A stretch of 64,000 nt of DNA from Demequina lignilytica (GTDB lineage: Bacteria; Actinomycetota; Actinomycetes; Actinomycetales; Demequinaceae): positions 62,001 through 126,000 of the forward strand of contig NZ_JAUHPX010000006.1 of assembly GCF_030418305.1 (NCBI RefSeq), in the 5' to 3' direction. Under the pieces are notes generated by a model. It was given only the letters and a program-made list of their open reading frames with translations, did not search any database and was not told where the DNA came from. Shown here piece by piece: positions 50,616 to 59,743 of this stretch (the first letter of the stretch is position 1; every line of letters starts with the position of its first letter). Both the position numbers and the translations under genes were made by a program.

Positions 50616-51401
50616 TCACTCCCACGGGGGCGCCGCGAACGGGTCCAGGTCGTGGCCCGCCCCGAGCAGCTCCTCGCGGATCCGCGCCGCCAGGGCCGCC
50701 GCGCCCGGGGTGTCCCCGTGGACGCAGATCGACCGCGCCGCGACGCTCAGCGACCCGCCGCTCACGGTCGCGATCGACTCCCCCGCCACCATCGCGAGCG
50801 CCCGCGCGACCACCACGTCCGGGTCGTCGACCACGGCCTCGGGCTCCGACCGCGGCACCAGCGTGCCGTCGTCGTGATACGCCCGGTCCGCGAACGCCTC
50901 CTCGACGGCGGCGAGCCCCGCGTCGGCGGCGGCCTTCAGCAGCGCCGAGCCCGGCAGCCCCATGAGCGGCAGCGACGCGCCGACCGCGGTGGACGCGAGC
51001 ATGGTGCCTTCGACCACGGCCGCCGCCTGCGCCTCGTCCATCACGGTCCTGTTGTAGAGCGCGCCGTGCGGCTTCACGTACGCGACGCGCGTGCCGGCCG
51101 CCCGCGCGAACACCTCGAGCGCGCCGATCTGGTACGCCACCTCCGCGGCGAGCTCCCCGAGCGGCACCTCCATCGACCGCCGCCCGAAGCCCGCGAGGTC
51201 GCGGTAGGACACCTGCGCGCCGATGGTGACGCCCCGCGCCACCGCGAGCTCGCACACCCGCCGCATGATCGACGGATCCCCCGCGTGGAAGCCGCAGGCG
51301 ATGTTCGCCGAGGTCACCACGTCAAGCAGCGCGACGTCGTCGGTCAGGGACCAGCGCCCGAAGCCCTCGCCCAGGTCCGCGTTGAGGTCGATCACAGCCA
51401 T
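50616..51401 (-). CDS. pxpA: 5-oxoprolinase subunit A
   Basis: A 261-residue LamB/YcsF-family TIM-barrel subunit. The opening is IDLNADLGEGFG, followed by 'VTSANIACGFHAGDPSIMRR', 'YVKPHGALYN' and 'ICVHGDTPGAAALAARIREE', all typical. First gene of the pxpA-pxpB-pxpC operon, which detoxifies 5-oxoproline formed from glutamine and glutamate. It is a cytosolic complex. Confidence 0.95.
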   Translation of the reverse strand: MAVIDLNADLGEGFGRWSLTDDVALLDVVTSANIACGFHAGDPSIMRRVCELAVARGVTIGAQVSYRDLAGFGRRSMEVPLGELAAEVAYQIGALEVFARAAGTRVAYVKPHGALYNRTVMDEAQAAAVVEGTMLASTAVGASLPLMGLPGSALLKAAADAGLAAVEEAFADRAYHDDGTLVPRSEPEAVVDDPDVVVARALAMVAGESIATVSGGSLSVAARSICVHGDTPGAAALAARIREELLGAGHDLDPFAAPPWE

Positions 51402-51534
51402 GCGCCCAACCTACTCGGCCCGACCGGTCACGCGGGGCGTCCGTGACCTCGGTCCGTCCTCCGACCGCCCGCGGCGGGGCTACAGTGCGCGGAGTGACCC
51501 GGCGCGCCCGCGCCGGCACGGATGGAGGAAAGAC

Positions 51535-51807
51535 GTGAGCACCCCGACGCTCGTCCACGGCACCCGACCGCTGCGCCGCACGGTCATGGAGGTCGGTCGA
51601 GGCTGGGCGCTCATGTCGGACGGCGACGACTTCCTGGTGTGGCGGATCGGACGCGACGCCGAGCGTCGCCTCGTCGTGGCGACCGTGGTCGAGGACCACG
51701 GGGCGGGACGATGCGCGACCCCCGGCGGGATGGTCGCCTACCGGGAGGCCGACGAGGAGGGCGACATGCGCGTCCTGAGGCGCGCCCGCTGGGCGCTGGC
51801 GGCCTGA
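51535..51807 (+). CDS. Small hypothetical protein
   Basis: A 90-residue protein from a GTG preceded by GGAGG (STPTLVHGTRPLRRTVMEVG...). Predicted beta-rich: 'GWALMSDGDDFLVWRIG', 'RRLVVATVVEDH'. No family recognised. It converges with the GyrI-like gene, 33 bases apart. Confidence 0.6.
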   Translation: MSTPTLVHGTRPLRRTVMEVGRGWALMSDGDDFLVWRIGRDAERRLVVATVVEDHGAGRCATPGGMVAYREADEEGDMRVLRRARWALAA

Positions 51808-51840
51808 CGGCCACCCCGGGCGGCTGATCCCGGCGCGCCG

Positions 51841-52329
51841 TCAGCCCTTCTCCACCAGCACGCAGATCTCGACCGCGCCCTCCGGACCCTCGGGACCCTG
51901 ACGCGGCATGTCGAGGTAGCGCTCGTACCAGCACGCGTAATCGTCACCCGTGGCGGTGTGCGCCATCGCGGGCCGAAGCCCCTGCCCCGGCCACGCGTCC
52001 ATCAGCTCGCGGGTCACCCGGCCGAGCCCCGCGTACGGCCCGTCGTGACGCGCGACCGAGTACCGGCCCGCGGGCAGCTGGTCCGGCTCGATCGGCGACC
52101 CCTCGAGATCCTCGGCGTCCACCAGGTGGCCCACCTCGATCGAGAAGGTCCCGTCCGTGCGCGCCGCGACGTACCGGATCACCGCGCCGCGCGGAGCGAT
52201 CCCCCGGGAGGCGAGCAGCGACGCGACCCGGTCGAACTCCTCGCCGACCACCCGCGGCAGGTCGTGCATCGCGACGTCCATCGGCATCGCGACGTAGGCG
52301 CGGGCCGGCAGGTGCTCGGTGGCGGTCAT
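51841..52329 (-). CDS. GyrI-like small-molecule-binding domain protein
   Basis: A 162-residue stand-alone protein (MTATEHLPARAYVAMPMDVA...). 'DGTFSIEVGHLV', 'LPAGRYSVARHDGPYAGL', and 'WYERYLDMPRQGPEGPE' match the GyrI/Rob C-terminal fold, which binds hydrophobic ligands. There is no DNA-binding domain. The ATG overlaps the stop of the flavodoxin-like gene, so they are coupled. Confidence 0.8.
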   Translation of the reverse strand: MTATEHLPARAYVAMPMDVAMHDLPRVVGEEFDRVASLLASRGIAPRGAVIRYVAARTDGTFSIEVGHLVDAEDLEGSPIEPDQLPAGRYSVARHDGPYAGLGRVTRELMDAWPGQGLRPAMAHTATGDDYACWYERYLDMPRQGPEGPEGAVEICVLVEKG

Positions 52330-53048
52330 CGGTACTCCGGGTTGGGGTGGTCGAAGCGGGCGCCGGCGTCCCACTCCTTGCGCGAGTTGCCGCCCGCGGG
52401 GAAGCCGCCGCCGTCCTTGAGCCAGCGGGCCACGTGGAGCAGGTTCCACGTCATGAAGGTGGTGTTGCGGCGCGTGAAGTCCGACTCGGGGCCGCCGCTG
52501 TCCGGGTCCAGGTACGACGGGCCCGGCCCGACCGGGCCGATCCATCCCGCGTCCGCGTTCGGCGGGATCGTGTAGCCCAGGTGCTGGAGGCTGTAGAGGA
52601 CGTTCATGGCCACGTGCTTGACCCCGTCCTCGTTGCCCGTCACCACCACGCCCGCCGTGCGGCCGTAGTAGAGGTACTGGCCGCGGTCGTTGAGATCGCC
52701 CGAGAGCCCGTAGAGGCGCTCGATCACCCTCGTCGCGACCGAGGACTTGTCGCCCAGCCAGATCGGGGTGCCCAGGAGGAGGATGTCGGCCGCGAGGATC
52801 CGCTCCGCGAGCGCGGGCCAGTCGTCGCGGTCGACACCGCCGCCGGGCACGTCCTCCCGCATGTCGGGGTACACGCCCGGCGGGATCGCATGATCGGCCG
52901 CGCGGATCACGTCGACCGCGACGCCCTGCGTGCGCAGGATCGTGATCGCGTTGTCGAGCAGCCCCTGCGTATGGGACAGGGCGGGCGACGGCTTGAGCGT
53001 GCAGTTGACGACGACCGCACGCAGGTCGGAGAAGTCAGGCGAGTCCAC
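52326..53048 (-). CDS. Flavodoxin-family NAD(P)H-dependent oxidoreductase
   Basis: A 240-residue flavoprotein. 'VVVNCTLKPSPALSHTQGLL' forms the FMN phosphate loop, 'ADILLLGTPIWLGDKSSVA' is the usual flavin-edge block, and 'GVVVTGNEDGVKHVAMNVL' the third strand. It probably reduces quinones or other small molecules. Coupled to the GyrI-like gene. Confidence 0.88.
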   Translation of the reverse strand: MDSPDFSDLRAVVVNCTLKPSPALSHTQGLLDNAITILRTQGVAVDVIRAADHAIPPGVYPDMREDVPGGGVDRDDWPALAERILAADILLLGTPIWLGDKSSVATRVIERLYGLSGDLNDRGQYLYYGRTAGVVVTGNEDGVKHVAMNVLYSLQHLGYTIPPNADAGWIGPVGPGPSYLDPDSGGPESDFTRRNTTFMTWNLLHVARWLKDGGGFPAGGNSRKEWDAGARFDHPNPEYR

Positions 53049-53084
53049 CCCTCGACGCTACGTCAGACCCGCGCTCATCGCTCC

Positions 53085-53324
53085 TCAGACGTCGATCGCG
53101 CCGTCCTTGAGGTGGGCCTCCCACTGCTGCTTCTCCCGCGTGACGAGGATCAGGAGCAGGCCCCAGACCCCGAGGTCGTCCACGATCCCGAACGGCAGCA
53201 GCATGTCCGCGATGAGGTCGATGGGCCACAGGGCGTAGAGGAGCGCGCCGGCACCCGCGACCCAGGTGAGGGGCGCGATCCGGTGCTCGCCGTTCCTGAC
53301 CGCCTGGATGAACTTCCACCACAT
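53085..53324 (-). CDS. DUF1232 (YkvA-type) membrane protein
   Basis: A 79-residue protein with two hydrophobic segments. 'LLYALWPIDLIADMLLPFGI' followed by VDDLGVWGLLLIL is the DUF1232 signature (LS.IDLIPD.....G..DD). Function unknown. It starts 15 bases after the carbonic anhydrase stop and is probably cotranscribed. Confidence 0.82.
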   Translation of the reverse strand: MWWKFIQAVRNGEHRIAPLTWVAGAGALLYALWPIDLIADMLLPFGIVDDLGVWGLLLILVTREKQQWEAHLKDGAIDV

Positions 53325-53339
53325 GCGGTCCAGTATGCG

Positions 53340-53828
53340 CTACACGACCTCGCGCAGCACCCCGGTGTGGACGTCGAACACGAAACCGCGCACCTGCGAG
53401 GTGTCGAGCAGGAACGGGTTGCGACGCAGGCGCTCCATCGACTGCCGGAGGTCCGCGTCGAGGTCGCGGAACGACTCCGGGCTCCACGTCGGCTTGAGGC
53501 CCGTCTCGTCGAGCAGCTGGTTGCGCAGCTCGTCGTCGGTGAAGGTGAGAGCGCCGCAGTCGGTGTGGTGGATGAGGATGATCTCCCGCGTGCCGAGCTT
53601 GCGCTGCGAGATCACCAGCGAGCGGACCATGTCGTCCGTGATGACGCCGCCCGCGTTCCGCATGATGTGGGCGTCACCGACCTCGAGGCCGAGCATCGCG
53701 AACATGTCGAGCCGGGAGTCCATGCAGCCGACCACCGCGAGCTGGCGGCGCGGGGGAAGGGGACGATCGGCGATGTAGGTGGTCGCGTACTCGGCGTTGT
53801 TCGCGAGCAGCTCGTCGGCGATGGGCAT
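53340..53828 (-). CDS. Beta-carbonic anhydrase
   Basis: A 162-residue zinc enzyme interconverting CO2 and bicarbonate. Zinc ligands are VVGCMDSRLD (Cys35, with the Asp37/Arg39 dyad) and HHTDCGAL (His88, Cys91). The length is that of the short bacterial beta class. First gene of a minus-strand run continuing into DUF1232 and perhaps the flavodoxin pair. Confidence 0.95.
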   Translation of the reverse strand: MPIADELLANNAEYATTYIADRPLPPRRQLAVVGCMDSRLDMFAMLGLEVGDAHIMRNAGGVITDDMVRSLVISQRKLGTREIILIHHTDCGALTFTDDELRNQLLDETGLKPTWSPESFRDLDADLRQSMERLRRNPFLLDTSQVRGFVFDVHTGVLREVV

Positions 53829-53922
53829 GGGGACCTCCGGAGGACGGCCGATGGGGACAGGGTCCAGCCTAGGCGAGGGAAGTTGCTTGCCACGCGTTCA
53901 CATCCGGGGGGACGATGAGCGG

Positions 53923-54687
53923 GTGCCCCGCGTCCTCGTCACCGGCTCCGCCCAAGGCCTGGGCGCGGAGATCGCGCGCCAGCTGGTCGCGCGCGGCTAC
54001 GAGGTGATCGTGCACGGGCGCGACGCCGCCCGCTCGAACGTCGCGATGGCGGCGGTCCCCGGCGCGGCGGGGTTCGTCACCGGGCGCCTCGACTCGCTCG
54101 CCTCCACCCGGCTGATGGCGGACGATGCGCGGCGCAAGGGGCCCTTCGACGTGATCGTGCACAACGCGGGGACGGGTCCGGACCAGCCGGGTCCGGTGCG
54201 CACCGAGGACGGCTTCGAGAGGATCCTCCAGGTCAACGTGATCGCGCCGTACCTGCTCGCCTGCATGCTCAGCCTCCCGCGCCGCATGGTGATCGTCGGC
54301 TCCGACGCCGCGGGGCACGGCTCGCCCGACGTCCGGCTCGCCGGGCCCGAGCCGTGGACCGGGGACGCCGCGTACGCCGACTCGAAGCTGCTCGTCACCA
54401 TGCTGTTCTTCGAGCTCGCCGACAGGCACACCGACCGGCCCATCAACGTGGTCCACCCCGGCTGGGTCCGCACGCGGATGGGCGGGCCGGGCGCGGTCCT
54501 GCCGCCGAGCGACGGCGCCGACACCCCCGTGTGGCTGGTCACGTCCGACGAGGCGGTGCCGCGCCGGGGCGGTCAGTACGTGCATCGTCGCCGGGCGCTG
54601 CCGATCCATCCTGCGACCCGCGACCAGGCCCTCCGGGCGGCGCTCGTCGACCGGCTCGCCGCGATCACGGGCGAGCACCTGCCGTGA
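53923..54687 (+). CDS. Short-chain dehydrogenase/reductase
   Basis: A 254-residue SDR from the GTG at 53923. 'VLVTGSAQGLGAEIARQL' is the TGxxxGxG cofactor site, 'VIVHNAGTG' the NAG motif, and 'DAAYADSKLLVTML' the YxxxK catalytic pair. The usual catalytic Ser lies in 'RMVIVGSDAAG'. Substrate unknown. It precedes the LacI regulator gene by 24 bases and may be controlled with it. Confidence 0.9.
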   Translation: MPRVLVTGSAQGLGAEIARQLVARGYEVIVHGRDAARSNVAMAAVPGAAGFVTGRLDSLASTRLMADDARRKGPFDVIVHNAGTGPDQPGPVRTEDGFERILQVNVIAPYLLACMLSLPRRMVIVGSDAAGHGSPDVRLAGPEPWTGDAAYADSKLLVTMLFFELADRHTDRPINVVHPGWVRTRMGGPGAVLPPSDGADTPVWLVTSDEAVPRRGGQYVHRRRALPIHPATRDQALRAALVDRLAAITGEHLP

Positions 54688-54711
54688 CCGGCGCCCCCTA
54701 GGATCGGCGAC

Positions 54712-55770
54712 ATGGGCACGCGGGGCACGGGATCCGAGGCGACGCCGCGCTCGCGCCGCGGGGCGCGCCCGAGCACGCGGGCCTCGATGGCGGACGTCGC
54801 GCGGCTCGCCGGGGTCTCCGGCCAGACGGTGTCGCGCGTCTCGAACGGCTCGCTCGCGGTCCGGGAGGACACCCGGCGGCGCGTCCTCGACGCCATGGAG
54901 ACCCTGGGCTACTCGCCGAACACCGCGGCGCGGGCGCTGCGCTCCGGATCGTTCGAGACCATCGGCGTGATCGCGCACCGGCTCGCGCGCACCGGCGAGT
55001 CCCGCACCGTCGAGGGCGTGGTCCGTGCGGCCCACGAGCGCGGTCACACCGTCACCCTGCTCGACCTCGAGTCCACCGCGCACGAGGACGTCTCGGCGGC
55101 CGCGATGCGGCTGTCCCACCAGGCGATCGACGGGCTCATCATCATCCGCGCCGAGACCGCCGACGCCTCCCAGGTGGCGCTCCCGTCGACGCTGCCCGTG
55201 GTCGTGGCCGACGCCGGCTTCGGCGGCGACCTGCCCATGGTCGGCGGCGACCACGCGACCGGCGCGCGGGCCGCCGTCGAGCACCTCCTCGCGCTGGGCC
55301 ACCGCACGGTCCACCACGTCGCCGGACCCGTCGGCTCGATCCCCGCCCAGGCCCGGCTCGAGGCGTGGCGGGCCGTGCTCGGCGAGCACGGCATCGTCCC
55401 GCCCGAGCCCGTGCGCGGGGACTGGACCTCCGCCTCCGGCGAGGCCGTCGGCGCCGCGCTCGCCGCCCGGTCCGAGGCGACGGCGGTGTTCTGCGCGAAC
55501 GACGAGATGGCCGCGGGCCTGATGCTCGCCCTCACGCGCGCGGGGAGACGCGTGCCGGAGGACGTCTCGGTGGTCGGGTTCGACGACATCCCGCTCGCCG
55601 GCTACCTCACCACTCCGCTGACGACGGTGCGCCAGCCGTTCGCGGAGATCGGGGCGCTCCTGGTCGACCGTCTGATGGCGCGCATCGAGGACCCCGCGGC
55701 CGCCCCGGGAGGCGCCGTGCTGGTGCCCTGCGAGCTCGTGGTGCGCGAGAGCACCGCGCCCCCGCGCTGA
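54712..55770 (+). CDS. LacI-family transcriptional regulator
   Basis: A 352-residue repressor. After a basic 25-residue head, 'SMADVARLAGVSGQTVSRVS' is the helix-turn-helix and 'LGYSPNTAARALRSG' the hinge. The periplasmic-binding-like core has 'LIIIRAETADASQVALPSTL' and ends with 'VSVVGFDDIPLAGYLTTPLT'. It probably senses a sugar; which genes it controls is not visible. The second LacI gene starts on the other strand close by. Confidence 0.93.
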   Translation: MGTRGTGSEATPRSRRGARPSTRASMADVARLAGVSGQTVSRVSNGSLAVREDTRRRVLDAMETLGYSPNTAARALRSGSFETIGVIAHRLARTGESRTVEGVVRAAHERGHTVTLLDLESTAHEDVSAAAMRLSHQAIDGLIIIRAETADASQVALPSTLPVVVADAGFGGDLPMVGGDHATGARAAVEHLLALGHRTVHHVAGPVGSIPAQARLEAWRAVLGEHGIVPPEPVRGDWTSASGEAVGAALAARSEATAVFCANDEMAAGLMLALTRAGRRVPEDVSVVGFDDIPLAGYLTTPLTTVRQPFAEIGALLVDRLMARIEDPAAAPGGAVLVPCELVVRESTAPPR

Positions 55771-55779
55771 GCGCCCGCC

Positions 55780-56793
55780 TCAGGCCGAGTCGCGCACCAC
55801 GAGCTCGGTGCGCAGCGTGACCTGGGCGGCCGACCGCCCCGCGATCTCGTCGAGCAGCAGCCGCACCATCTCCTCGCCCACCCGGTCGAAGGGCTGGCGC
55901 ACGGTCGTCAGGGCCGGCGTGGTGCGGGACGCCAGCGTCGCATCGTCGAATCCCGCGATGGCGATCCGTCCCGGCACGTCGACGCCGCGCTCGTGGAGCA
56001 CGTCGAGGGCGCCGGCGGCCATCGCGTCGTTCGCGCAGAACACCGCATCCATGTCGAGCCCCCGGTCCAGCAAGGTCGCCATCGCGGCCGCCCCGGACGC
56101 CCGCGAGTAGTCGCCGTAGCCGACCCACGCCTCGTCGAACGCATCGCCCCGCGCCTCACGGTACGCCTGCAGCCGTCCCGTGCCGCCCGAGGTGTCCTGC
56201 GGACCGGCGATGTGCGCGATCCGGGTGCGCCCCGACCGCGCGAGGTGCTCCATCATGGTGCGCGCGCCGCCCTCGTCGTCCGCGCCCACGTACGCGACCC
56301 GGTCCTCGAAGCCCAGCGGGATCCCCGCCGCGACCACCGGGAGCTGCGCCTCGAGGATGGTCGCGAGGAACTCCGACGAGTCGCGGTGCGAGGACACGAC
56401 CAGCACGCCGTCGACGTGGCCGCCGGTGATGTAGTCGGAGGCGCGCCGCCGCTCGTCCTTGCTGTCGGCCATGATCATGATGAGCGTCATGCCCTGCGCC
56501 GCGAGGGCATCCGCGCAGGAGCGCAGGATCAGCAGGAAGTTCGGGTCCGCGAAGAACCGCTCGTAGGACTCGTTGAGGAGGAAGCCCACCGAGCCCGTGC
56601 GACTCGTCGCGAGGCTGCGCGCGTGGGGGTTGACGCGGTAGCCGGTGGCGCGGATGGCGCGCTCGACCTGCTCGCGCGCCGGCTCGGACACCCAATGGCC
56701 GCCGTTGAGGACCCGGGACACCGTCCCGCGGGACACCCCCGCCTCGCGCGCCACATCGTCGATGGTGGGGCGCCGCCCGCGTGTGCTGCTCAC
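55780..56793 (-). CDS. LacI-family transcriptional regulator, adjacent to the sugar transporter
   Basis: A 337-residue repressor. 'TIDDVAREAGVSRGTVSRVL' with NGG is the helix-turn-helix and 'HARSLATSRTGSVGFLL' the hinge. The core ends 'IAIAGFDDATLASRTTPALT'. It lies on the same strand as chvE-mmsA-mmsB but is separated from mmsB by a terminator. It is the natural candidate regulator of that operon through the operators near 60971 and 61073, which is inference. Confidence 0.93.
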   Translation of the reverse strand: MSSTRGRRPTIDDVAREAGVSRGTVSRVLNGGHWVSEPAREQVERAIRATGYRVNPHARSLATSRTGSVGFLLNESYERFFADPNFLLILRSCADALAAQGMTLIMIMADSKDERRRASDYITGGHVDGVLVVSSHRDSSEFLATILEAQLPVVAAGIPLGFEDRVAYVGADDEGGARTMMEHLARSGRTRIAHIAGPQDTSGGTGRLQAYREARGDAFDEAWVGYGDYSRASGAAAMATLLDRGLDMDAVFCANDAMAAGALDVLHERGVDVPGRIAIAGFDDATLASRTTPALTTVRQPFDRVGEEMVRLLLDEIAGRSAAQVTLRTELVVRDSA

Positions 56794-56895
56794 GTGTCGA
56801 CCTCTCTTGACCTCTCACCGCAGTATGGCCTGTCCGCGCTCCCAGCCGCACCCGACGCGGCGGGGACCATGCGCATCGTCCCTGCCCGGGGACGG

Positions 56896-56929
56896 CACGA
56901 GGGGCCCCGGTCGCCCGAGGCCCCTCGTG
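56896..56929 (-). terminator. Terminator after mmsB
   Basis: An 11-bp perfect stem (56896-56906 and 56919-56929) with a 12-base loop, 16 bases past the mmsB stop. It separates the transporter operon from the LacI gene. Confidence 0.75.
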
Positions 56930-56944
56930 GATGCGCGGTCCGCG

Positions 56945-58123
56945 TCAGCGGGCGCCCGCGCGGCGCTTGTTGTACACGTCGAACGCGACGGCGAGGAGGA
57001 GCACCAGGCCCTTCACCACCGACTGCACCGACTGCGGCACGCCCATGAGCTGCATGCCGTTCGACATCACCGCCATGATCAGACCACCGACGATCGCGCC
57101 GGTCACACGACCGACACCACCGGTGACCGCCGCTCCACCGATGAAGCAGGCGGCGATCGCGTCGAGCTCGAACATGTTTCCGGCCGCGGGCTGTGCCGCG
57201 TTCGATCGGGCCGAGAAGACCACGCCGGCCACCGAGGCGAGGATGCCCATGTTGAGCATGACGCCGAAGTTGACCCACTTGACCTTCACGCCGGAGAGCA
57301 TCGCCGCCGCGAGGTTGCCGCCGATCGCGTAGACGTGGCGACCGAACACCGTGCGGGTGGTGACCAGCGAGTACGCGATGATCAGGACCGCGAGGATGAT
57401 CAGCACGTTCGGGAGGCCGCGCGCGGAGGCGAGCTGCCAGGCGAACCACATGACCACGGCCGCGACCAGGACCAGCTGCAGGATGAACAGCGGGAACGCG
57501 ACGACGGGCTGCTCGTAGGCGATCTGCGAGCGGCGCGTGCGCCAGGCCGAGAAGAAGTAGCCGGCCACGGCGAGCGCGAACACCACCAGGGTGAACACGT
57601 CGTACCCGGCTCCTCCTAGCAACCCGTTCTGGAATCCTGCCGCGATGTTGCGGTACGGCTCCGGGAACGGCGAGAGCGAGGTGTTGTTCAGCACCAGCAG
57701 GGTGAGGCCGCGGAACATGAGCATGCCCGCCAGCGTGGTGATGAACGCCGGGATGCCGACGAACGCCACCCAGAAGCCCTGCCAGGCACCGATCAGCACA
57801 CCGCAGCCGAGCGCGGCGAGCACGCCCACCCACCACGGCATGTCGTACTTGATCACCAGCACGGCCGAGACCGCGCCTGTCACCGCCACGACCGATCCGA
57901 CCGAGAGGTCGATGTGGCCCGCGATGATCACCATGACCATGCCGATCGCGAGGATCAGGATGTAGGAGTACTGCAGCACCAGGTTGGTGACGTTCATGGG
58001 GCTGAGCGAGGTGCCACCCGTGAGGATCGCGAACAGTCCCACGATCACCACGAAGGCGATGTAGATGCCGGACGTCCTCAGATTCTTGGTGAACAGATCT
58101 TTGACGCTCGTGGTGCCGGTCAT
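56945..58123 (-). CDS. mmsB: Monosaccharide ABC transporter permease
   Basis: A 392-residue membrane protein ([19 protein letters not shown]...) with about 10 transmembrane segments. '[20 protein letters not shown]' and '[18 protein letters not shown]' are typical of the RbsC/XylH/GguB permeases, and '[20 protein letters not shown]' the conserved late loop. It forms the membrane channel for the sugar bound by ChvE. The ATG overlaps the mmsA stop; a longer frame upstream is inside mmsA. Confidence 0.93.
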   Translation of the reverse strand: MTGTTSVKDLFTKNLRTSGIYIAFVVIVGLFAILTGGTSLSPMNVTNLVLQYSYILILAIGMVMVIIAGHIDLSVGSVVAVTGAVSAVLVIKYDMPWWVGVLAALGCGVLIGAWQGFWVAFVGIPAFITTLAGMLMFRGLTLLVLNNTSLSPFPEPYRNIAAGFQNGLLGGAGYDVFTLVVFALAVAGYFFSAWRTRRSQIAYEQPVVAFPLFILQLVLVAAVVMWFAWQLASARGLPNVLIILAVLIIAYSLVTTRTVFGRHVYAIGGNLAAAMLSGVKVKWVNFGVMLNMGILASVAGVVFSARSNAAQPAAGNMFELDAIAACFIGGAAVTGGVGRVTGAIVGGLIMAVMSNGMQLMGVPQSVQSVVKGLVLLLAVAFDVYNKRRAGAR

Positions 58124-59664
58124 GCCCGGACCTCCTTCTCCTGGGTCATGAGTGTCATGAGCTTCTCCTGGGTCGCCTCCGCCACGGGCACCTCTCCGGT
58201 GACGCGCCCGAACGCAAGCGTGTAGATGCGGTCGCACGTGCCGAGCAGCTCAGGCAGCTCGGACGAGATGATGATGACGGCCTTGCCCGCCGCGACCAGG
58301 CGGTTGATGATCGTGTAGATCTCGTACTTCGCGCCCACGTCGATGCCGCGGGTCGGCTCGTCGAGGATCATCACCTCAGCGTCGGAGTAGATCCACTTCG
58401 ACAGCACCACCTTCTGCTGGTTGCCGCCGGAGAGGTTGCCAACGGTCTGCATGACCGTGGGCGTCTTGATGTTCATCGAGCCGCGGTACTCCTCCGCGAC
58501 CTTGATCTCCTTGTTACCGTTCACCCAACCGCGCTTCGACAGCTTGAACAGCGCGGCCGAGGAGATGTTGCGGCGGACGTCGTCGATCAGGTTGAGCCCG
58601 TAGCGCTTCCGGTCCTCGGTGGCGTAGGCGAGTCCGTGCTTGATCGCCGACGAGACGTCGGTGATGTGCACCTCCTCGCCGTGCATGAAGACCTTGCCGG
58701 TGATGTCGCGGCCGTACGAGCGGCCGAACAGGCTCATCGCCAGCTCGGTGCGCCCCGCGCCCATGACGCCGGCGATGCCGACCACCTCGCCCTTGCGGAC
58801 GCTGAAGTTGGCGTTCTCCACGACGATGCGGCCCGGCTGGGTCGGGTGGTAGACGTTCCAGTCCTCGACCCGCATGACCTCCTCGCCGATCACGTGCTCA
58901 CGGCTCGGGTAGCGGTTCGTGAGGTCGCGTCCGACCATGCCGCGGATGATGCGGTCCTGGATGCCGGCGTCGCGGGTCATCTCGAAGGTCTCGATCGTGT
59001 GACCGTCGCGGATGATCGTGGTCCGGTCGCAGATCTCGGCGATCTCGTTGAGCTTGTGCGAGATCATGATCGACGTGATGCCCTGCTCCTCCTTGAGGAC
59101 GCGCAGGAGCTGGAGCAGGTGCTCCGAGTCGTCGTCGTTCAGGGCGGCGGTGGGCTCGTCGAGGATGAGGAGCCGCACGTCCTTGGACAGCGCCTTCGCG
59201 ATCTCGATGAGCTGCTGCTTGCCGACGCCGAGCTGGTTGACCGGGGTGATCGGGTTCTCCTTGAGCCCCACCCGGTCGAGCAGCTTCATGGCCTCGTGAT
59301 TGGTGACGTTCCAGTCGATCATGCCGTTCTTGCCGCGGCGCTCGTTGCCGAGGAAGATGTTCTCCGCCACCGACAGGTAGGGGATCAGCGCCAGCTCCTG
59401 GTGGATGATGACGATGCCCTTCTCCTCGGAGTCGGGGATCGAGTGGAACTGCTGGACCTCGCCGTCGAAGACGATGTCGCCCTCGTAGGTGCCGTACGTG
59501 TAGACGCCGGAGAGGACCTTCATCAGCGTGGACTTGCCGGCGCCGTTCTCGCCGCAGATGCCATGGATCTCGCCGTCGAACACGCTGAGCTCGACGTCGG
59601 ACAGCGCCTTGACGCCCGGGAAGGTCTTCGTGATCTTCCGCATCTCAAGGATGTGCTCGGCCAT
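58120..59664 (-). CDS. mmsA: Monosaccharide ABC transporter ATP-binding protein
   Basis: A 514-residue double ABC ATPase. The first half has [15 protein letters not shown] (Walker A) and [15 protein letters not shown] (Walker B). The second half has the usual degenerate [12 protein letters not shown] in place of Walker A, then [14 protein letters not shown] and [13 protein letters not shown]. It powers uptake with MmsB. It starts 79 bases after the chvE stop, beyond a strong hairpin. Confidence 0.95.
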   Translation of the reverse strand: MAEHILEMRKITKTFPGVKALSDVELSVFDGEIHGICGENGAGKSTLMKVLSGVYTYGTYEGDIVFDGEVQQFHSIPDSEEKGIVIIHQELALIPYLSVAENIFLGNERRGKNGMIDWNVTNHEAMKLLDRVGLKENPITPVNQLGVGKQQLIEIAKALSKDVRLLILDEPTAALNDDDSEHLLQLLRVLKEEQGITSIMISHKLNEIAEICDRTTIIRDGHTIETFEMTRDAGIQDRIIRGMVGRDLTNRYPSREHVIGEEVMRVEDWNVYHPTQPGRIVVENANFSVRKGEVVGIAGVMGAGRTELAMSLFGRSYGRDITGKVFMHGEEVHITDVSSAIKHGLAYATEDRKRYGLNLIDDVRRNISSAALFKLSKRGWVNGNKEIKVAEEYRGSMNIKTPTVMQTVGNLSGGNQQKVVLSKWIYSDAEVMILDEPTRGIDVGAKYEIYTIINRLVAAGKAVIIISSELPELLGTCDRIYTLAFGRVTGEVPVAEATQEKLMTLMTQEKEVRA

Positions 59665-59703
59665 GTCTCACCTCCTGGGTGTGAGAGGGGGTTGGAGGGA
59701 GGG

Positions 59704-59737
59704 GGTGATGCCGGCCCCGTGAGGGGCCGGCATCACC
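59704..59737 (-). terminator. Intercistronic hairpin between chvE and mmsA
   Basis: A perfect 15-bp stem (59704-59718 and 59723-59737) with a GTGA loop, 6 bases past the chvE stop. Such hairpins after binding-protein genes usually stabilise or partly terminate the message so that more binding protein than ATPase is made. Confidence 0.75.
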
Positions 59738-59743
59738 GATGGA

